Shown: positions 34,145 through 43,219 of the stretch, piece by piece | How the letters are laid out: every line of letters starts with the position of its first letter | Numbering within the stretch: the stretch's first letter is position 1 | Assembly: GCA_041751425.1 (NCBI GenBank) | Contig: JBGSXL010000025.1 | Location: 1-64,000, forward strand | Length of the DNA stretch: 64,000 nt | Source of the DNA: JAVVEG01 sp041751425 | Lineage (GTDB): Bacteria > Pseudomonadota > Gammaproteobacteria > Pseudomonadales > Pseudohongiellaceae | Reading direction: 5' to 3' | Made by a program: the position numbers and the translations under genes | Notes under the pieces: model-generated | Databases searched by the model: none | What the model saw: only the letters and a program-made list of their open reading frames with translations | Told to the model about the DNA's origin: nothing

Positions 34145-34224
34145 ATTAAAGAATGCTTTAATACTGGTGGTATTAATTAAAGAATGCTTTAATACCACCC
34201 AACCCAATTAAAGATCTCTTTAAT
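34145..34224. promoter_or_regulatory. Three ATTAAAG-N4-CTTTAAT palindromes at 31-bp spacing
   Basis: Sites at 34145-34162, 34176-34193 and 34207-34224. Centres are exactly 31 bp apart, three helical turns, so they face the same side of the DNA. The third ends at the base before the Fic ATG (34225). Strongly suggests cooperative repressor binding, most simply by the Fic protein's own winged helix. Confidence 0.75.
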
Positions 34225-35373
34225 ATGAACCGCACCGCAGGGTCTTATATTGTCTCCAACACGCTGAATGAATCGGTTCAGGCTTTTGTGCCCTATCCAC
34301 TGCCGCCTGTTGAACCCGAACTCGCTGCAGAGTCATTTGCCGAATTGAATCATCAAGCAGAAATGGCGCTTGCCCGCCTTTCCGGGGTGTCGGGGCTGGT
34401 GCCTTCCGTGGACTGGGTACTTTACAGCGCTATTCGCAAAGAAGCCCTGCTCACCTCACAAATGGAAGGCACACAAGCCACGCTCACCGACCTGTTTGAT
34501 GAGGAGGCCGGATTCGCCGTCAGTAACACGGCCGATGTTGAGGAGGTCACCAACTATCTGCGTGCATTCCGATTGGTGCGGGACAACCTGCTCGACCCCA
34601 ATGGATTACCCATCAGTGTGCGCTTGCTATGCGAAGCGCACCGCGTTCTGCTGGACGGAGTGCGCGGCGACGGCAAGCAGCCCGGCGAGTTGCGGCACTC
34701 ACAGAACTGGATTGGAGGCAGCCGTCCGGGTAACGCCGCTTTTGTGCCACCACCGGCGGATAGTGTGTTAGACCTGCTGAACGATTTGGAGCGATTCATT
34801 CACGACGATGCTATCGCGTTACCGCCTCTAGTCAGAGTTGCTCTGGCGCATGCCCAGTTTGAAACCATTCACCCTTTCCTGGACGGTAATGGCCGGATTG
34901 GGCGCCTGTTGATCGCTGCCCTGCTCGAACACTGGAGGCTGCTATCCGAACCGCTGCTGTACCTGAGTGGTTACTTGAAGCAGCATCAGGCCGAATACTA
35001 TCGACGACTGTCAAACATCCGCACCGAAGGCGACTGGGAATCCTGGATAAAGTTTTTCCTGGAAGGTGTGGCGACAGCCGCCAGCAACGCCGAACGCAGC
35101 ATCATTGCCATCGCTACTCTGGTGACAACCGATCGGCACCGCTTACTTGAATCTCCTAAAGCTGGCCCGACCAGTTACCGGTTGTTCGAGATGTTGCCCG
35201 TGATGCCGCGCTTCACTATTGAACAAGTGCGGCAGAAACTGGACACCAGTTTTCCAACGGCCACTGCAGCCGTTAAAGTTCTGGAAGACCTGGGCATCGC
35301 AATTGAAACGACCGGGCAGAAAAAAAATCGTAGTTACAGTTACCAACGCTACATAGAGTTACTGTCGCATTGA
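34225..35373 (+). CDS. Fic family protein with N-terminal Fic_N and C-terminal winged helix (SoFic-like)
   Basis: 382 residues. Fic_N region (10-100) with inhibitory TSQMEGT (77-83), catalytic HPFLDGNGRIGR (216-227), beta-flap region WIGGSRPGNAAFVPP, and a C-terminal winged helix (PRFTIEQVRQKLDTSFPTATAAVKVLEDLGI). Size and layout match Shewanella SoFic, a class II AMPylase. The ATG abuts the third of three palindromes, so there is no room for a normal ribosome-binding site outside the operator; initiation may be weak or leaderless. Confidence 0.9.
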   Translation: MNRTAGSYIVSNTLNESVQAFVPYPLPPVEPELAAESFAELNHQAEMALARLSGVSGLVPSVDWVLYSAIRKEALLTSQMEGTQATLTDLFDEEAGFAVSNTADVEEVTNYLRAFRLVRDNLLDPNGLPISVRLLCEAHRVLLDGVRGDGKQPGELRHSQNWIGGSRPGNAAFVPPPADSVLDLLNDLERFIHDDAIALPPLVRVALAHAQFETIHPFLDGNGRIGRLLIAALLEHWRLLSEPLLYLSGYLKQHQAEYYRRLSNIRTEGDWESWIKFFLEGVATAASNAERSIIAIATLVTTDRHRLLESPKAGPTSYRLFEMLPVMPRFTIEQVRQKLDTSFPTATAAVKVLEDLGIAIETTGQKKNRSYSYQRYIELLSH

Positions 35374-35390
35374 CATTGCGCTACTGCACA

Positions 35391-35807
35391 TTATTCCAAC
35401 GCGACACAACTCTCAGGCAGCACCGAGAGCAAACCCAAATGATCGACAAAAGGAATGAAATCACGATCAAGGAAGAGCAAAGGCATCCTTCGCTCGATAC
35501 AGAACGTCGCGATAATGACATCCGTTGTTTTCCGAATAGTGATTCCCTTTTTGCGAAGCACGCGGTAATTATCGGCACACTTATCAGGCATGCCCTCACC
35601 AAACATTTCCATCCGACCCAGAGTCAGCAAAGTTTGCTTGGTCAAACGGTATTGCCGATCGTCCCGAATTCCCTGCAGTATTTCCAGAAAAATCAGATCA
35701 CCCATGCCAACAGAGCCTTCGACAATTCCGGCGTCAAGAGTGTCTGTATGCCTGTTCTTGACGCCGTTAAGATAGTCGATCCAAACACTGGTATCGACCA
35801 GTATCAT
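35391..35807 (-). CDS. vapC: VapC-family PIN-domain toxin
   Basis: 138 residues from MILVDTSVWIDYL, the usual start. PIN acidic residues are visible in LVDTSVWID, near FLEILQG, in TTDVIIATFC and LLFLDRDFIPF. Endoribonuclease, usually on tRNA. Overlaps vapB by 4 nt (ATGA). Confidence 0.92.
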   Translation of the reverse strand: MILVDTSVWIDYLNGVKNRHTDTLDAGIVEGSVGMGDLIFLEILQGIRDDRQYRLTKQTLLTLGRMEMFGEGMPDKCADNYRVLRKKGITIRKTTDVIIATFCIERRMPLLFLDRDFIPFVDHLGLLSVLPESCVALE

Positions 35808-35998
35808 TTGCCGCCCCGCATTTCGTCGAGATCGCCTTCCCATTTCACTTGGCCGCGCAGTTTGCGAATATCCTGTTGCTGGCAGCGCAGAAGGAGTAAC
35901 TTAAGCCCTTGTTCTACTGCTTCTTTTTTTGTGCTATACCCAGTTGCCTTGAGAGCGTCATCCATGAGCTTGTCGTCAATAACAATGTTGGTTCTCAT
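35804..35998 (-). CDS. vapB: VapB-type antitoxin
   Basis: 64 residues: MRTNIVIDDKLMDDALKATGYSTKKEAVEQGLKLLL, the DNA-binding RHH-like head, then a toxin-wrapping tail with WEGDLDEMR. AGGTGA precedes the ATG, and a palindrome covers the promoter. A complete VapBC pair, unlike the orphan antitoxins at 27.8-28.5 kb. Confidence 0.92.
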   Translation of the reverse strand: MRTNIVIDDKLMDDALKATGYSTKKEAVEQGLKLLLLRCQQQDIRKLRGQVKWEGDLDEMRGGK

Positions 35999-36022
35999 AA
36001 ATCACCTGTGTGTATAGTTTTG

Positions 36023-36046
36023 CAGTGGGTACACACTGTACCACTG
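36023..36046. promoter_or_regulatory. VapBC operator palindrome
   Basis: GGTACA-CAC-TGTACC (36028-36042), extended by CAGTG and CACTG flanks with a single-base bulge, 25-48 nt before the vapB ATG. Fits autoregulation by VapBC. Confidence 0.6.
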
Positions 36047-36126
36047 GCAAACAAACATAACAATCACTTATACAGCGACTTTTCCCCAATGCTTCGCTGC
36101 TCCAAAATAGCGCGTGAGCAGGGGCG

Positions 36127-37671
36127 CTAGTTTGAATTGAGGATGTAGCGCTCACACCATGCTACCGCAAGCAATTCACCAGCGTGTTCTTCGACGGCCT
36201 TTCGTGCGGCTGTCTGGCTGGCACTCCATGTGCGCCAATCCCCTTGTTCAGCGACTGCGTTTCGGTGAGTGTGGAGTAGATTGCTGGCCAGGAAACATTG
36301 CGTCGAGAGCGGCAAACTCTGAAACTTCTTTAGTAAAGCTGGCACGGCATCAGGCCCAAGCTGAAGTAGATAGTCGGCGTCTTTCATCTCATGCGCAGGA
36401 GATAAACGCTCCAGATTTACCCGCGCCACCACTGCGGCGGGATTTATAGTCCCCAGCAGGAGTACCGCAATGACACCGGAATGTACGAGTCCTGACGCGA
36501 ATCCCTCGTGGCGTCCGCGCAAAACAGTAACGGAGAAGGACAGCAGGTTAACCGCAAGCCAAACCATGAAAGCGATCGCCATAACGCGCAACAGCGTAAG
36601 TCCATAAGCATCGGTGTACAGCGCAAGGCGCTGTGCCGCCGAACCCAAAATCAGCAGCACACAAACTGCAAGTACCAGCGCCAACGGTCGGAAAATACGC
36701 TGATTGCATTGCAGGCTGGACATCAACATCAGCACAGCCAATGTCAGCACCGACACCACCAACAGTTCGAAAAAACCGCGGCGGGCATATTCCGCAACGG
36801 TGAGGCCACTTGTCTGTTCAATCAACTCTCGGCCCCCGAAAAGATAACTGGCCTGCGGTATCACAAACAGAATAAAGAGTGCGGCCAGCGACCCCATGAT
36901 GACTGCGGTTTCTTCATCACCGAGTGTTTTTTTCGAGATGTTTGTCGCTTGCGACTTCTTGTTTCCGTCACGCAGATTCGGCAACAACGCATCGCCACCG
37001 CGTTGATACGTGCATATCAGCAAACCAGTTGCGAACCAGCTCAATACAATTGTTACCAGAATATGTTGCGGTAAATCCAGCGACAAGACCTGTGCCAGAT
37101 TCGACGCGTGGCGTGCGAACGTGACATCAGCGGAAGAGAAAAGCAGCATGTAGACGATTAATAAAGGTGCCACCAGTAACAGTCCACGTGTCACACCTCG
37201 CACCCGCGCACTGACTGAAGCGTCGCGCAACTGCACCTGACCCAGTAGCGGCCAGATACCTTGTAACACCTGCACAGGCAGTCGCATTAAAGCACGCAGA
37301 TAATCAACGATGTTAGCCAACAACAGACGAGTGCCACTTGCCTGCATCAGAACTGTGGCTGCACACACCGCCAATACCAGCATACACAAAGGGATCAACT
37401 CTTCTGTCGCACGGAAGATCAGCACCAGTGTGGTTGCGAATGCCACACACGACCAGAGCATGAGTGTTTTTTGCCAGGCAAGGTTCGTATTGCGATTCAG
37501 TACCCAGGTGGCGATAGCAAGCAACGCCACCCAGATGCTCATGCCTGGACCTGCTATATTTCCTTCCCACAGGAGCAAATCGCCAGCAATGCCAAGTGCA
37601 AAACCTGCCAACAACGTGTGAACGGAAGCGATATCGTTGGCGGGTTTAACTGTTGTGGTGGCAGTGGTCAT
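36127..37671 (-). CDS. Multi-spanning inner-membrane protein (DUF4173 type)
   Basis: 514 residues with about 12 hydrophobic segments and few loops. A central hydrophilic loop (RGGDALLPNLRDGNKKSQ) and the family-like ETAVIMGSLAALFILFVIPQASYLFGG block point to DUF4173/DUF4153. A ~100-residue hydrophilic C-terminus follows the last helix. Function unknown. An ACTTTG-N5-CAAAG operator lies 70 nt upstream, shared with the gene pair at 37779-38769, so it is probably part of the same regulon. Confidence 0.8.
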   Translation of the reverse strand: MTTATTTVKPANDIASVHTLLAGFALGIAGDLLLWEGNIAGPGMSIWVALLAIATWVLNRNTNLAWQKTLMLWSCVAFATTLVLIFRATEELIPLCMLVLAVCAATVLMQASGTRLLLANIVDYLRALMRLPVQVLQGIWPLLGQVQLRDASVSARVRGVTRGLLLVAPLLIVYMLLFSSADVTFARHASNLAQVLSLDLPQHILVTIVLSWFATGLLICTYQRGGDALLPNLRDGNKKSQATNISKKTLGDEETAVIMGSLAALFILFVIPQASYLFGGRELIEQTSGLTVAEYARRGFFELLVVSVLTLAVLMLMSSLQCNQRIFRPLALVLAVCVLLILGSAAQRLALYTDAYGLTLLRVMAIAFMVWLAVNLLSFSVTVLRGRHEGFASGLVHSGVIAVLLLGTINPAAVVARVNLERLSPAHEMKDADYLLQLGPDAVPALLKKFQSLPLSTQCFLASNLLHTHRNAVAEQGDWRTWSASQTAARKAVEEHAGELLAVAWCERYILNSN

Positions 37672-37740
37672 AACATTCTCCTGGGGGTACTGTTTGCTTA
37701 TTTGATTACGTTTTCAGTTTGCAAGGTTTAATTAGAAAGT

Positions 37741-37757
37741 ACTTTGCGATACAAAGC
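37741..37757. promoter_or_regulatory. ACTTTG-CGATA-CAAAG operator, site 1
   Basis: Palindrome upstream of the DUF4173-type gene, in the 107-bp gap after the regulator gene. The same 17-bp core occurs at 38809-38825 upstream of the gene pair that includes the regulator. Confidence 0.6.
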
Positions 37758-37778
37758 TACATTGCAAAAAAAACCAAC

Positions 37779-38177
37779 TCAGCTTTTCTTCATCGCGCTT
37801 ATCAGCGCTTCCATGTGCGCGATATATTTTCGCAGCGCCGTCTTCCCCGCAGCCGTTAAACGATACTCCGTACGCGGCACCCGACCATCGAAACTCTTGT
37901 TGCAGACTACGTAACCCGCATCCTCCAACTTGCGGGCGTGCGCGCTAAGATTGCCATCGGAAATGGCGAGCAATGATTTCAAGTCATTGAACGTCAACAT
38001 GGCATTGGCAGCCAGCGCACTCACCAGCGCCAAACGGGTGCGCTCATGAATCAGCCGATCAAGATCAGCGGCAGACTCAACCTTCTTCCCGGAATTTTTT
38101 TTCTGCGTAGCCACCGTTGGTACAGATGGTTTTGCAGATGGTTTTGCAGACGGTTTTGAACGTGAACTAACCGCCAT
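37779..38177 (-). CDS. Winged-helix transcriptional regulator (HTH_34/MarR-like)
   Basis: 132 residues. A Lys/Ser/Pro-rich tail of ~35 residues with SAKPSAKPS precedes a winged helix: DRLIHERTRLALVSALAANAMLTFNDLKSLLAISDGNLSAHARKLEDAGYV, with the wing in GRVPRTEYRLTAAGK. This small-regulator group often pairs with membrane proteins. Overlaps the upstream membrane gene by 11 nt. Likely binds the ACTTTG-N5-CAAAGT palindromes on both sides. Confidence 0.85.
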   Translation of the reverse strand: MAVSSRSKPSAKPSAKPSVPTVATQKKNSGKKVESAADLDRLIHERTRLALVSALAANAMLTFNDLKSLLAISDGNLSAHARKLEDAGYVVCNKSFDGRVPRTEYRLTAAGKTALRKYIAHMEALISAMKKS

Positions 38178-38769
38178 GATGCCTCCAGATCAGAATACCG
38201 AAGATGATGTGCAATCCACCCATGCCCAGTGCCAGCATCACGTCGCCGGAAACTGGTGTAAGCAGAGTGACAGCACCTGCGAACATAAACACTGCACCCA
38301 TCACGGGAATAATTCGTACCGACCAGGCACCCGCTGTCATCACAGCCGCTCCATACAGGCTTAACCAGACGCCAGGCAGCAACGCAACATGACCGGAAAG
38401 AAAGAACGACAGTGTCACCAAACCGCCCGCTGTCATGGCAGGCAGGAAAGCGAAAAGCAGTTTTCTGCCACTGGGTGATGTCAACGAACGGCCCTGCTTC
38501 ACGGACTTGATTGCTGTCAGAGAGAAAGCCACTACGCTGGCCAAAACCAGTTCCAGCATCCAGATTACCAACCAACCCGCTGCATCTGCTTGCGAGGCAG
38601 CAAGCCATGCTGCGGGCAATGCCGATAACCCCGCCAGCACATAGCCCAAGCCGGATACGCCAGTGAATGAAGTTGAATTTTCCATCGTGGCGCGAATAAA
38701 ACGCAGGTTGTCCTCGGCATGCTGATGCAGGGAGACCGGGGCAGACTTTTTCTCAACAGGACTATTCAT
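38167..38769 (-). CDS. Five- or six-helix membrane protein, unknown
   Basis: 200 residues: ~30 cytoplasmic residues (HQHAEDNLRFIRATMENSTSFT) and then membrane helices to residue ~195. It resembles short hypothetical membrane proteins encoded directly before HTH_34-type regulators. Probably a sensor partner or target of the regulator; no enzymatic motif seen. Confidence 0.75.
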   Translation of the reverse strand: MNSPVEKKSAPVSLHQHAEDNLRFIRATMENSTSFTGVSGLGYVLAGLSALPAAWLAASQADAAGWLVIWMLELVLASVVAFSLTAIKSVKQGRSLTSPSGRKLLFAFLPAMTAGGLVTLSFFLSGHVALLPGVWLSLYGAAVMTAGAWSVRIIPVMGAVFMFAGAVTLLTPVSGDVMLALGMGGLHIIFGILIWRHHGG

Positions 38770-38808
38770 GGAGTGGAAGATTGCCAGCGATGTGAATATG
38801 TGTCAAGT

Positions 38809-38825
38809 ACTTTGCGATACAAAGT
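38809..38825. promoter_or_regulatory. ACTTTG-CGATA-CAAAGT operator, site 2
   Basis: Perfect 6-bp arms, 5-bp spacer, 40 nt before the start of the membrane protein/regulator pair. Same spacer sequence as site 1. Confidence 0.65.
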
Positions 38826-38838
38826 TGATCGTTACTTT

Positions 38839-38889
38839 GAAAGTTGTTTTATCTGGAAAGTTGTTTTATCTGGAAAGTTGTGTTGCCTG
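38839..38889. repeat. Three 17-bp tandem repeats upstream of the symporter gene
   Basis: Units at 38839-38855, 38856-38872 and 38873-38889 share GAAAGTTGTTTTATCTG, with four changes in the third. They lie in the divergent promoter region between the regulator operon and the symporter. Confidence 0.85.
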
Positions 38890-38948
38890 GGAAGTATGCC
38901 CTACGGGTTTATTTACCGGAACAATCCCAAGGGAATATACTCGCTGAC

Positions 38949-39968
38949 ATGCATGACAGCGTAACCGGGGACAAGCGAGTGAACTTTGCAAACATCGACC
39001 GCCATCAGGTCTGGATCTATCTCACCGCCATCGCTGCGGGGCTCGCTTTCGGCGCACTGGTACCGCAATCCAAAGCAATTCTGGAATTTCTAGTGCGGCC
39101 GGCGTTAGGCATACTCTTGTTTACGACCTTCCTGCAGGTTCCACTGCTGCACATTGCCGATGCATTTCGCGACAGACGTTTCGTCATCGCCAGTTTGCTT
39201 GGCAATTTTGTTCTGCTTCCCCTTCTTGTCTGGATACTTTTGCGTTGGCTGCCCGATGATCCGGCTCTGCAACTGGGCGTGTTGCTGGTTCTGCTGGCAC
39301 CCTGTACCGATTGGTTCATCAGTTTCACGCAACTGGGACGCGGTAGTGCTGCCCGGGCCATCGCCATAACACCATTGAATCTCTTGTTGCAGTTTCTGTT
39401 ACTACCTGTTTATTTGTGGCTAATGCTAAGCACCTCAGCGATCAGTATGGACCTGGCAATCGGTTCACTGCTGCCGTCGGCATTGGCATTGATTGGTATT
39501 CCTCTGCTTGCTGCAGCGTTAACAGAAGTCTGGTTGGAAAGAAAACGCGAGGGCGAAATATTCGCGGCGCGGCAAAGCACGTGGCGCGAACGCTTGAACT
39601 GGTTTCCGGTGCCACTTTTAGCGCTGGTGGTATTTCTGATTGCTGGCTCACAGGCGGAAACTATTCCTGCAGCCGCACCTGTTCTGCTGCAGGTTGTACC
39701 AGTGTTTGTTCTGTTCCTGATTAGCGCCGCCTTGCTTGGCAGGTTGCTAACCACCCTGATGCGCTTGCCAATGGCAGCCGGTCGCACATTAGCTTTCAAT
39801 TTTGGTACCAGGAACTCGTTTGTTGTATTGCCTATCGCTATTGCGTTGCCGGTTGGTTGGGAGATGGCTGCCATCGTGATTGTGTTGCAGTCTCTGGTGG
39901 AGCTGTTTGGTATGGTGTTTTATCTGTGGTGGATACCACGCCATCTTTTCAAGAACACCGAAACTTGA
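38949..39968 (+). CDS. Bile acid:sodium symporter / ACR3-like transporter
   Basis: 339 residues with ten hydrophobic helices. Signature-like blocks LLVLLAPCTDWFISFTQLGRG and AFNFGTRNSFVVLPIAIALP are those of the BART superfamily (bile-acid symporters and arsenite pump ACR3). The Cys in LLAPCTDW is at the position of the ACR3 functional cysteine. The frame opens upstream to 38844 through the 17-bp repeats; ATG 38949 starts before a normal N-terminus. Its stop codon abuts that of the convergent RND gene with no gap. Confidence 0.82.
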   Translation: MHDSVTGDKRVNFANIDRHQVWIYLTAIAAGLAFGALVPQSKAILEFLVRPALGILLFTTFLQVPLLHIADAFRDRRFVIASLLGNFVLLPLLVWILLRWLPDDPALQLGVLLVLLAPCTDWFISFTQLGRGSAARAIAITPLNLLLQFLLLPVYLWLMLSTSAISMDLAIGSLLPSALALIGIPLLAAALTEVWLERKREGEIFAARQSTWRERLNWFPVPLLALVVFLIAGSQAETIPAAAPVLLQVVPVFVLFLISAALLGRLLTTLMRLPMAAGRTLAFNFGTRNSFVVLPIAIALPVGWEMAAIVIVLQSLVELFGMVFYLWWIPRHLFKNTET

Positions 39969-42900
39969 TCAAACTGGTTTTACCGCGCTGTGAACATCTT
40001 CTTCCTGCAGCTTTTGATTGTGATGACTGGTGAAATCGTACAGCATCATATACAGCGCAGGCACCAGAAACAGCGTGATCAAAGTGGAGAACAACACGCC
40101 AAATGCCAATGAGATCGCCATCGGGATAATGAAGAATGTCGCCGGGCTGGGCGTGAACATCAAAGGCACCAGGCCTATGAATGTAGTGAACGAAGTCAGG
40201 AAAATAGGCCGGAACCGCGCAACGCCTGCTGTCGCAATAGCATCTGGCAGCGACATACCTTCCGCCACTGACCTGTTGATATATACAACCAGTACCAGGC
40301 TGGCATTTACCACCACACCACCCAACGCAACCATACCAATCACGGAAAAGAATACCAGTTCCGCGTTCATGATGAAGTGGCCGACAATAGCGCCGATGGC
40401 ACCAAATGGGATCACACTCATGATGATGAGTGGTTGCAGGTAAGATTTCAGTGGTATTGCCAGCAGCGCGAAGATAAGCAACAGCGCTATCGGATAACTG
40501 CTGAACAGGTTGCCAAAGGATTCGTTGCGTTGCTCCCCCTCGCCACCAATCACCATATCGACATCATACTCGCTGGCCCAGCGCGCTCGGTTAGCGCCAA
40601 CAATTTCGCGCGTCACCTGTTCCGGCGCACTAACAGCCCGGTTGATATCTGCATTGACTGTTATCACGCGACGTCCATTCTCACGATTGATATTCGAGTA
40701 GGAATTCCCCAGCGACAGAGCAGCGATGCTCGACAATGGCACCTCGCCGCCTTCAGGTGTGCGTACTAACAGATTCTCCAGATTACCCAATGACTGGCGT
40801 TCATCTTCCGGGTAACGCACCATCACGCGTAACTCATCCGTGCCACGTTGAATACGTTGTGCTTCGGCGCCGAAAAAAGCCTGTCTTATCTGTCGTGACA
40901 CATCATCCAGCGTAAAGCCCAGCAGGCGGCCCTCATCCAGCAACTGGATCTGCATCTCCTGTTTGCCTGCACGGAAGGAATCGGAAATATCGAACACACC
41001 CGGATAGCGACCCAAAGCATCACGAAGCTCGGCTGTGACGCGTTGCAGATTTTCTTCACTGCGGCCTTCCAGACGGAAGCTCAGGGCTTGCCCGGTAGAG
41101 AAAGAGTCGGACACGAAAGTCAGTTCCAACGCATCGGGTACCAGCCCGACTTTATCGCGCCAACGGTCGCGAATTATATTCGCACTTAATTCGCCGCGCT
41201 CTTTATAACTGTGCAGAAGCATCACCACCTCAGCGATATGACTGCCGCCAGCACTGCCGCGGCCGCTGGGTGGCCCCCCGCGATTAACCCGTCCACCCAA
41301 TGTCGTCAATGTGCTTTCGACTATGCCTATCGCGTTAACCTCGCCAGCCAGGACACGCGCATCCAACTCCTCTTCCAGCTCTGCAATCAACTCTGCGGCA
41401 GTGGTTTCCAAACGCTGCAGTGCGCGTTCGGTTATCTCTACAGCAACACCCTCTGGCATTTGCAGGCTGGCGTATATGCGGTCCCCTTCCACAGCGGGGA
41501 AGAACTGCAGCACAACCCGACCACTGGCTAACAGCCCCACAGTAATAATGATCACACCGGTGGCAACTGCCCAGGTTGCATAACGATACTTCAGACACTT
41601 GCGCAGTGCAGGTTGATAAATATTGGCGGCGAAATTCTCCATGCCATTGGACAATTTTCCCTGCATACCCTTCCACAGAATCACCACACGCAGCTTTTCC
41701 AACGGATGGGCTACAGAGCGTCTATGTGCCAGATGCCCGGGCAAAATCAATTGTGATTCCACCACGCTGGCTATCAAGCAAAGCACGACGACTGCACCAA
41801 TAACATTGAAAAAACCACCCAGCATCCCCTCCAACAATAGTAACGGCAGGAAAGCAGCCATCGTGGTCAACACGCCAAAGATTACCGGAACTGAAACCTC
41901 GTATGTGCCTTCTATTGCGGCCACCTCGCGACTGTTCCCCATCTGCTCATAAACATAAACCCGTTCACCCACAACAATGGCGTCGTCTACGATAATGCCA
42001 ACTACCAGAATGAACGCCATCATGGTGATGGAGCTGATGGTAATGTCGAATTGGGGAAACAGACTCAGGGCGCCAAGTATCGCAATTGGAATACCTGCTG
42101 CCACCCAAACCGCTATGCGAAAACGCAGGAACAACGCCAGCACGATAAGTACCAGTGCAAAACCAGAGTAGGCATTGCTGGAAACGGTATCGATTCTTTC
42201 GCGCAAGCCACGTGCGTCATCCGTTAGTATGCTCAGCTCCATACCGGGTGGAAGTTCCCTGCTTTTGCGCTCTGCATAAGCACGGACAGCTTCCGCAGAA
42301 GCAATGATGTCTTCATCACCAACCCGATAAATATCCACGGTCACCGCGTTGCGACCGTCAACTCGCGCGCGCAGATATCCCTCTTGAAAACCATCACGTA
42401 TGGTGGCGATGTCGCCAAGACGTAAACGGGAACCATCGGGATTTGTGCGTATGATGATGTTCTCGTACTCTTCCCCACTGGACATGCGCCCAATACTGCG
42501 CAGCAAAACTTCCCCACCTGGTGTGCGCAGAGTGCCGGCGGGCATATCCATGGCAGTGCGGTCAATGGCGGTGGCAATCTGGCTGAGAGTCAAACCGTTC
42601 TGACGCAAAGTCAGCTCGGATATCTCAACGGAAATTTCCAGCGGTTTGACATAGTTGATCTCGGCGCGGGAGATCTCCGGCATATCCAGCAGATCAAGCC
42701 GGATTTCATCGGCGTAGCGCTTCAGTGTCAAGTCATCAGTATCGGCGACCAATGCCAGAGATGCGACTGTTCCTGTGGGTGCAAAGGAGGCGACTGTGGG
42801 GCGCTCGATATCAACGGGAAAACTGACGATGCCATCCACAGCGCTTTTTACTTCGTTCAGTGAGCGACTGATATCGGCGCCCTGCTGCATCTGTAAAGTG

Positions 42901-43175
42901 GCAGCACAGGCACCTTCCCGCGCAGTTGATGTCATGCGCTCAACGTTTTCTATTCTTTGCAAGGCCTGTTCAAGAATCAGGCAAACGGCATTTTCCACTT
43001 CCGCAGGTGGAGCACCGGGGTAGGGAATATTTATCTGGATGGTGCCAGTCTCAACACTGGGGAATTCTTCCTGGCGCGTATTGGCATAGGCGACTATTCC
43101 GCCAGCAATCAACAGGAACATCAGCAGATTCGATGCCACTGGATTATGAACGAACCACGCAATGATTGGTTTCAT
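39969..43175 (-). CDS. RND-family efflux transporter permease (AcrB/MMPL type)
   Basis: 1068 residues, 12 transmembrane helices in the 1+5+1+5 pattern with two large periplasmic loops. N-terminal FVHNPVASNLLMFLLIAGG and PYPGAPPAEVENAV; in the TM4 region GIIVDDAIVVGERVY carries the proton-relay Asp pair. Divergent RND group often seen with a single fusion protein. Pumps drugs or lipids out with a TolC-like partner; none is encoded here. Confidence 0.92.
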   Translation of the reverse strand: MKPIIAWFVHNPVASNLLMFLLIAGGIVAYANTRQEEFPSVETGTIQINIPYPGAPPAEVENAVCLILEQALQRIENVERMTSTAREGACAATLQMQQGADISRSLNEVKSAVDGIVSFPVDIERPTVASFAPTGTVASLALVADTDDLTLKRYADEIRLDLLDMPEISRAEINYVKPLEISVEISELTLRQNGLTLSQIATAIDRTAMDMPAGTLRTPGGEVLLRSIGRMSSGEEYENIIIRTNPDGSRLRLGDIATIRDGFQEGYLRARVDGRNAVTVDIYRVGDEDIIASAEAVRAYAERKSRELPPGMELSILTDDARGLRERIDTVSSNAYSGFALVLIVLALFLRFRIAVWVAAGIPIAILGALSLFPQFDITISSITMMAFILVVGIIVDDAIVVGERVYVYEQMGNSREVAAIEGTYEVSVPVIFGVLTTMAAFLPLLLLEGMLGGFFNVIGAVVVLCLIASVVESQLILPGHLAHRRSVAHPLEKLRVVILWKGMQGKLSNGMENFAANIYQPALRKCLKYRYATWAVATGVIIITVGLLASGRVVLQFFPAVEGDRIYASLQMPEGVAVEITERALQRLETTAAELIAELEEELDARVLAGEVNAIGIVESTLTTLGGRVNRGGPPSGRGSAGGSHIAEVVMLLHSYKERGELSANIIRDRWRDKVGLVPDALELTFVSDSFSTGQALSFRLEGRSEENLQRVTAELRDALGRYPGVFDISDSFRAGKQEMQIQLLDEGRLLGFTLDDVSRQIRQAFFGAEAQRIQRGTDELRVMVRYPEDERQSLGNLENLLVRTPEGGEVPLSSIAALSLGNSYSNINRENGRRVITVNADINRAVSAPEQVTREIVGANRARWASEYDVDMVIGGEGEQRNESFGNLFSSYPIALLLIFALLAIPLKSYLQPLIIMSVIPFGAIGAIVGHFIMNAELVFFSVIGMVALGGVVVNASLVLVVYINRSVAEGMSLPDAIATAGVARFRPIFLTSFTTFIGLVPLMFTPSPATFFIIPMAISLAFGVLFSTLITLFLVPALYMMLYDFTSHHNQKLQEEDVHSAVKPV

Positions 43176-43219
43176 GAAAAGATGCTCGCTGAGATTCTGC
43201 TGAGTTTAGCTGCCAACGA

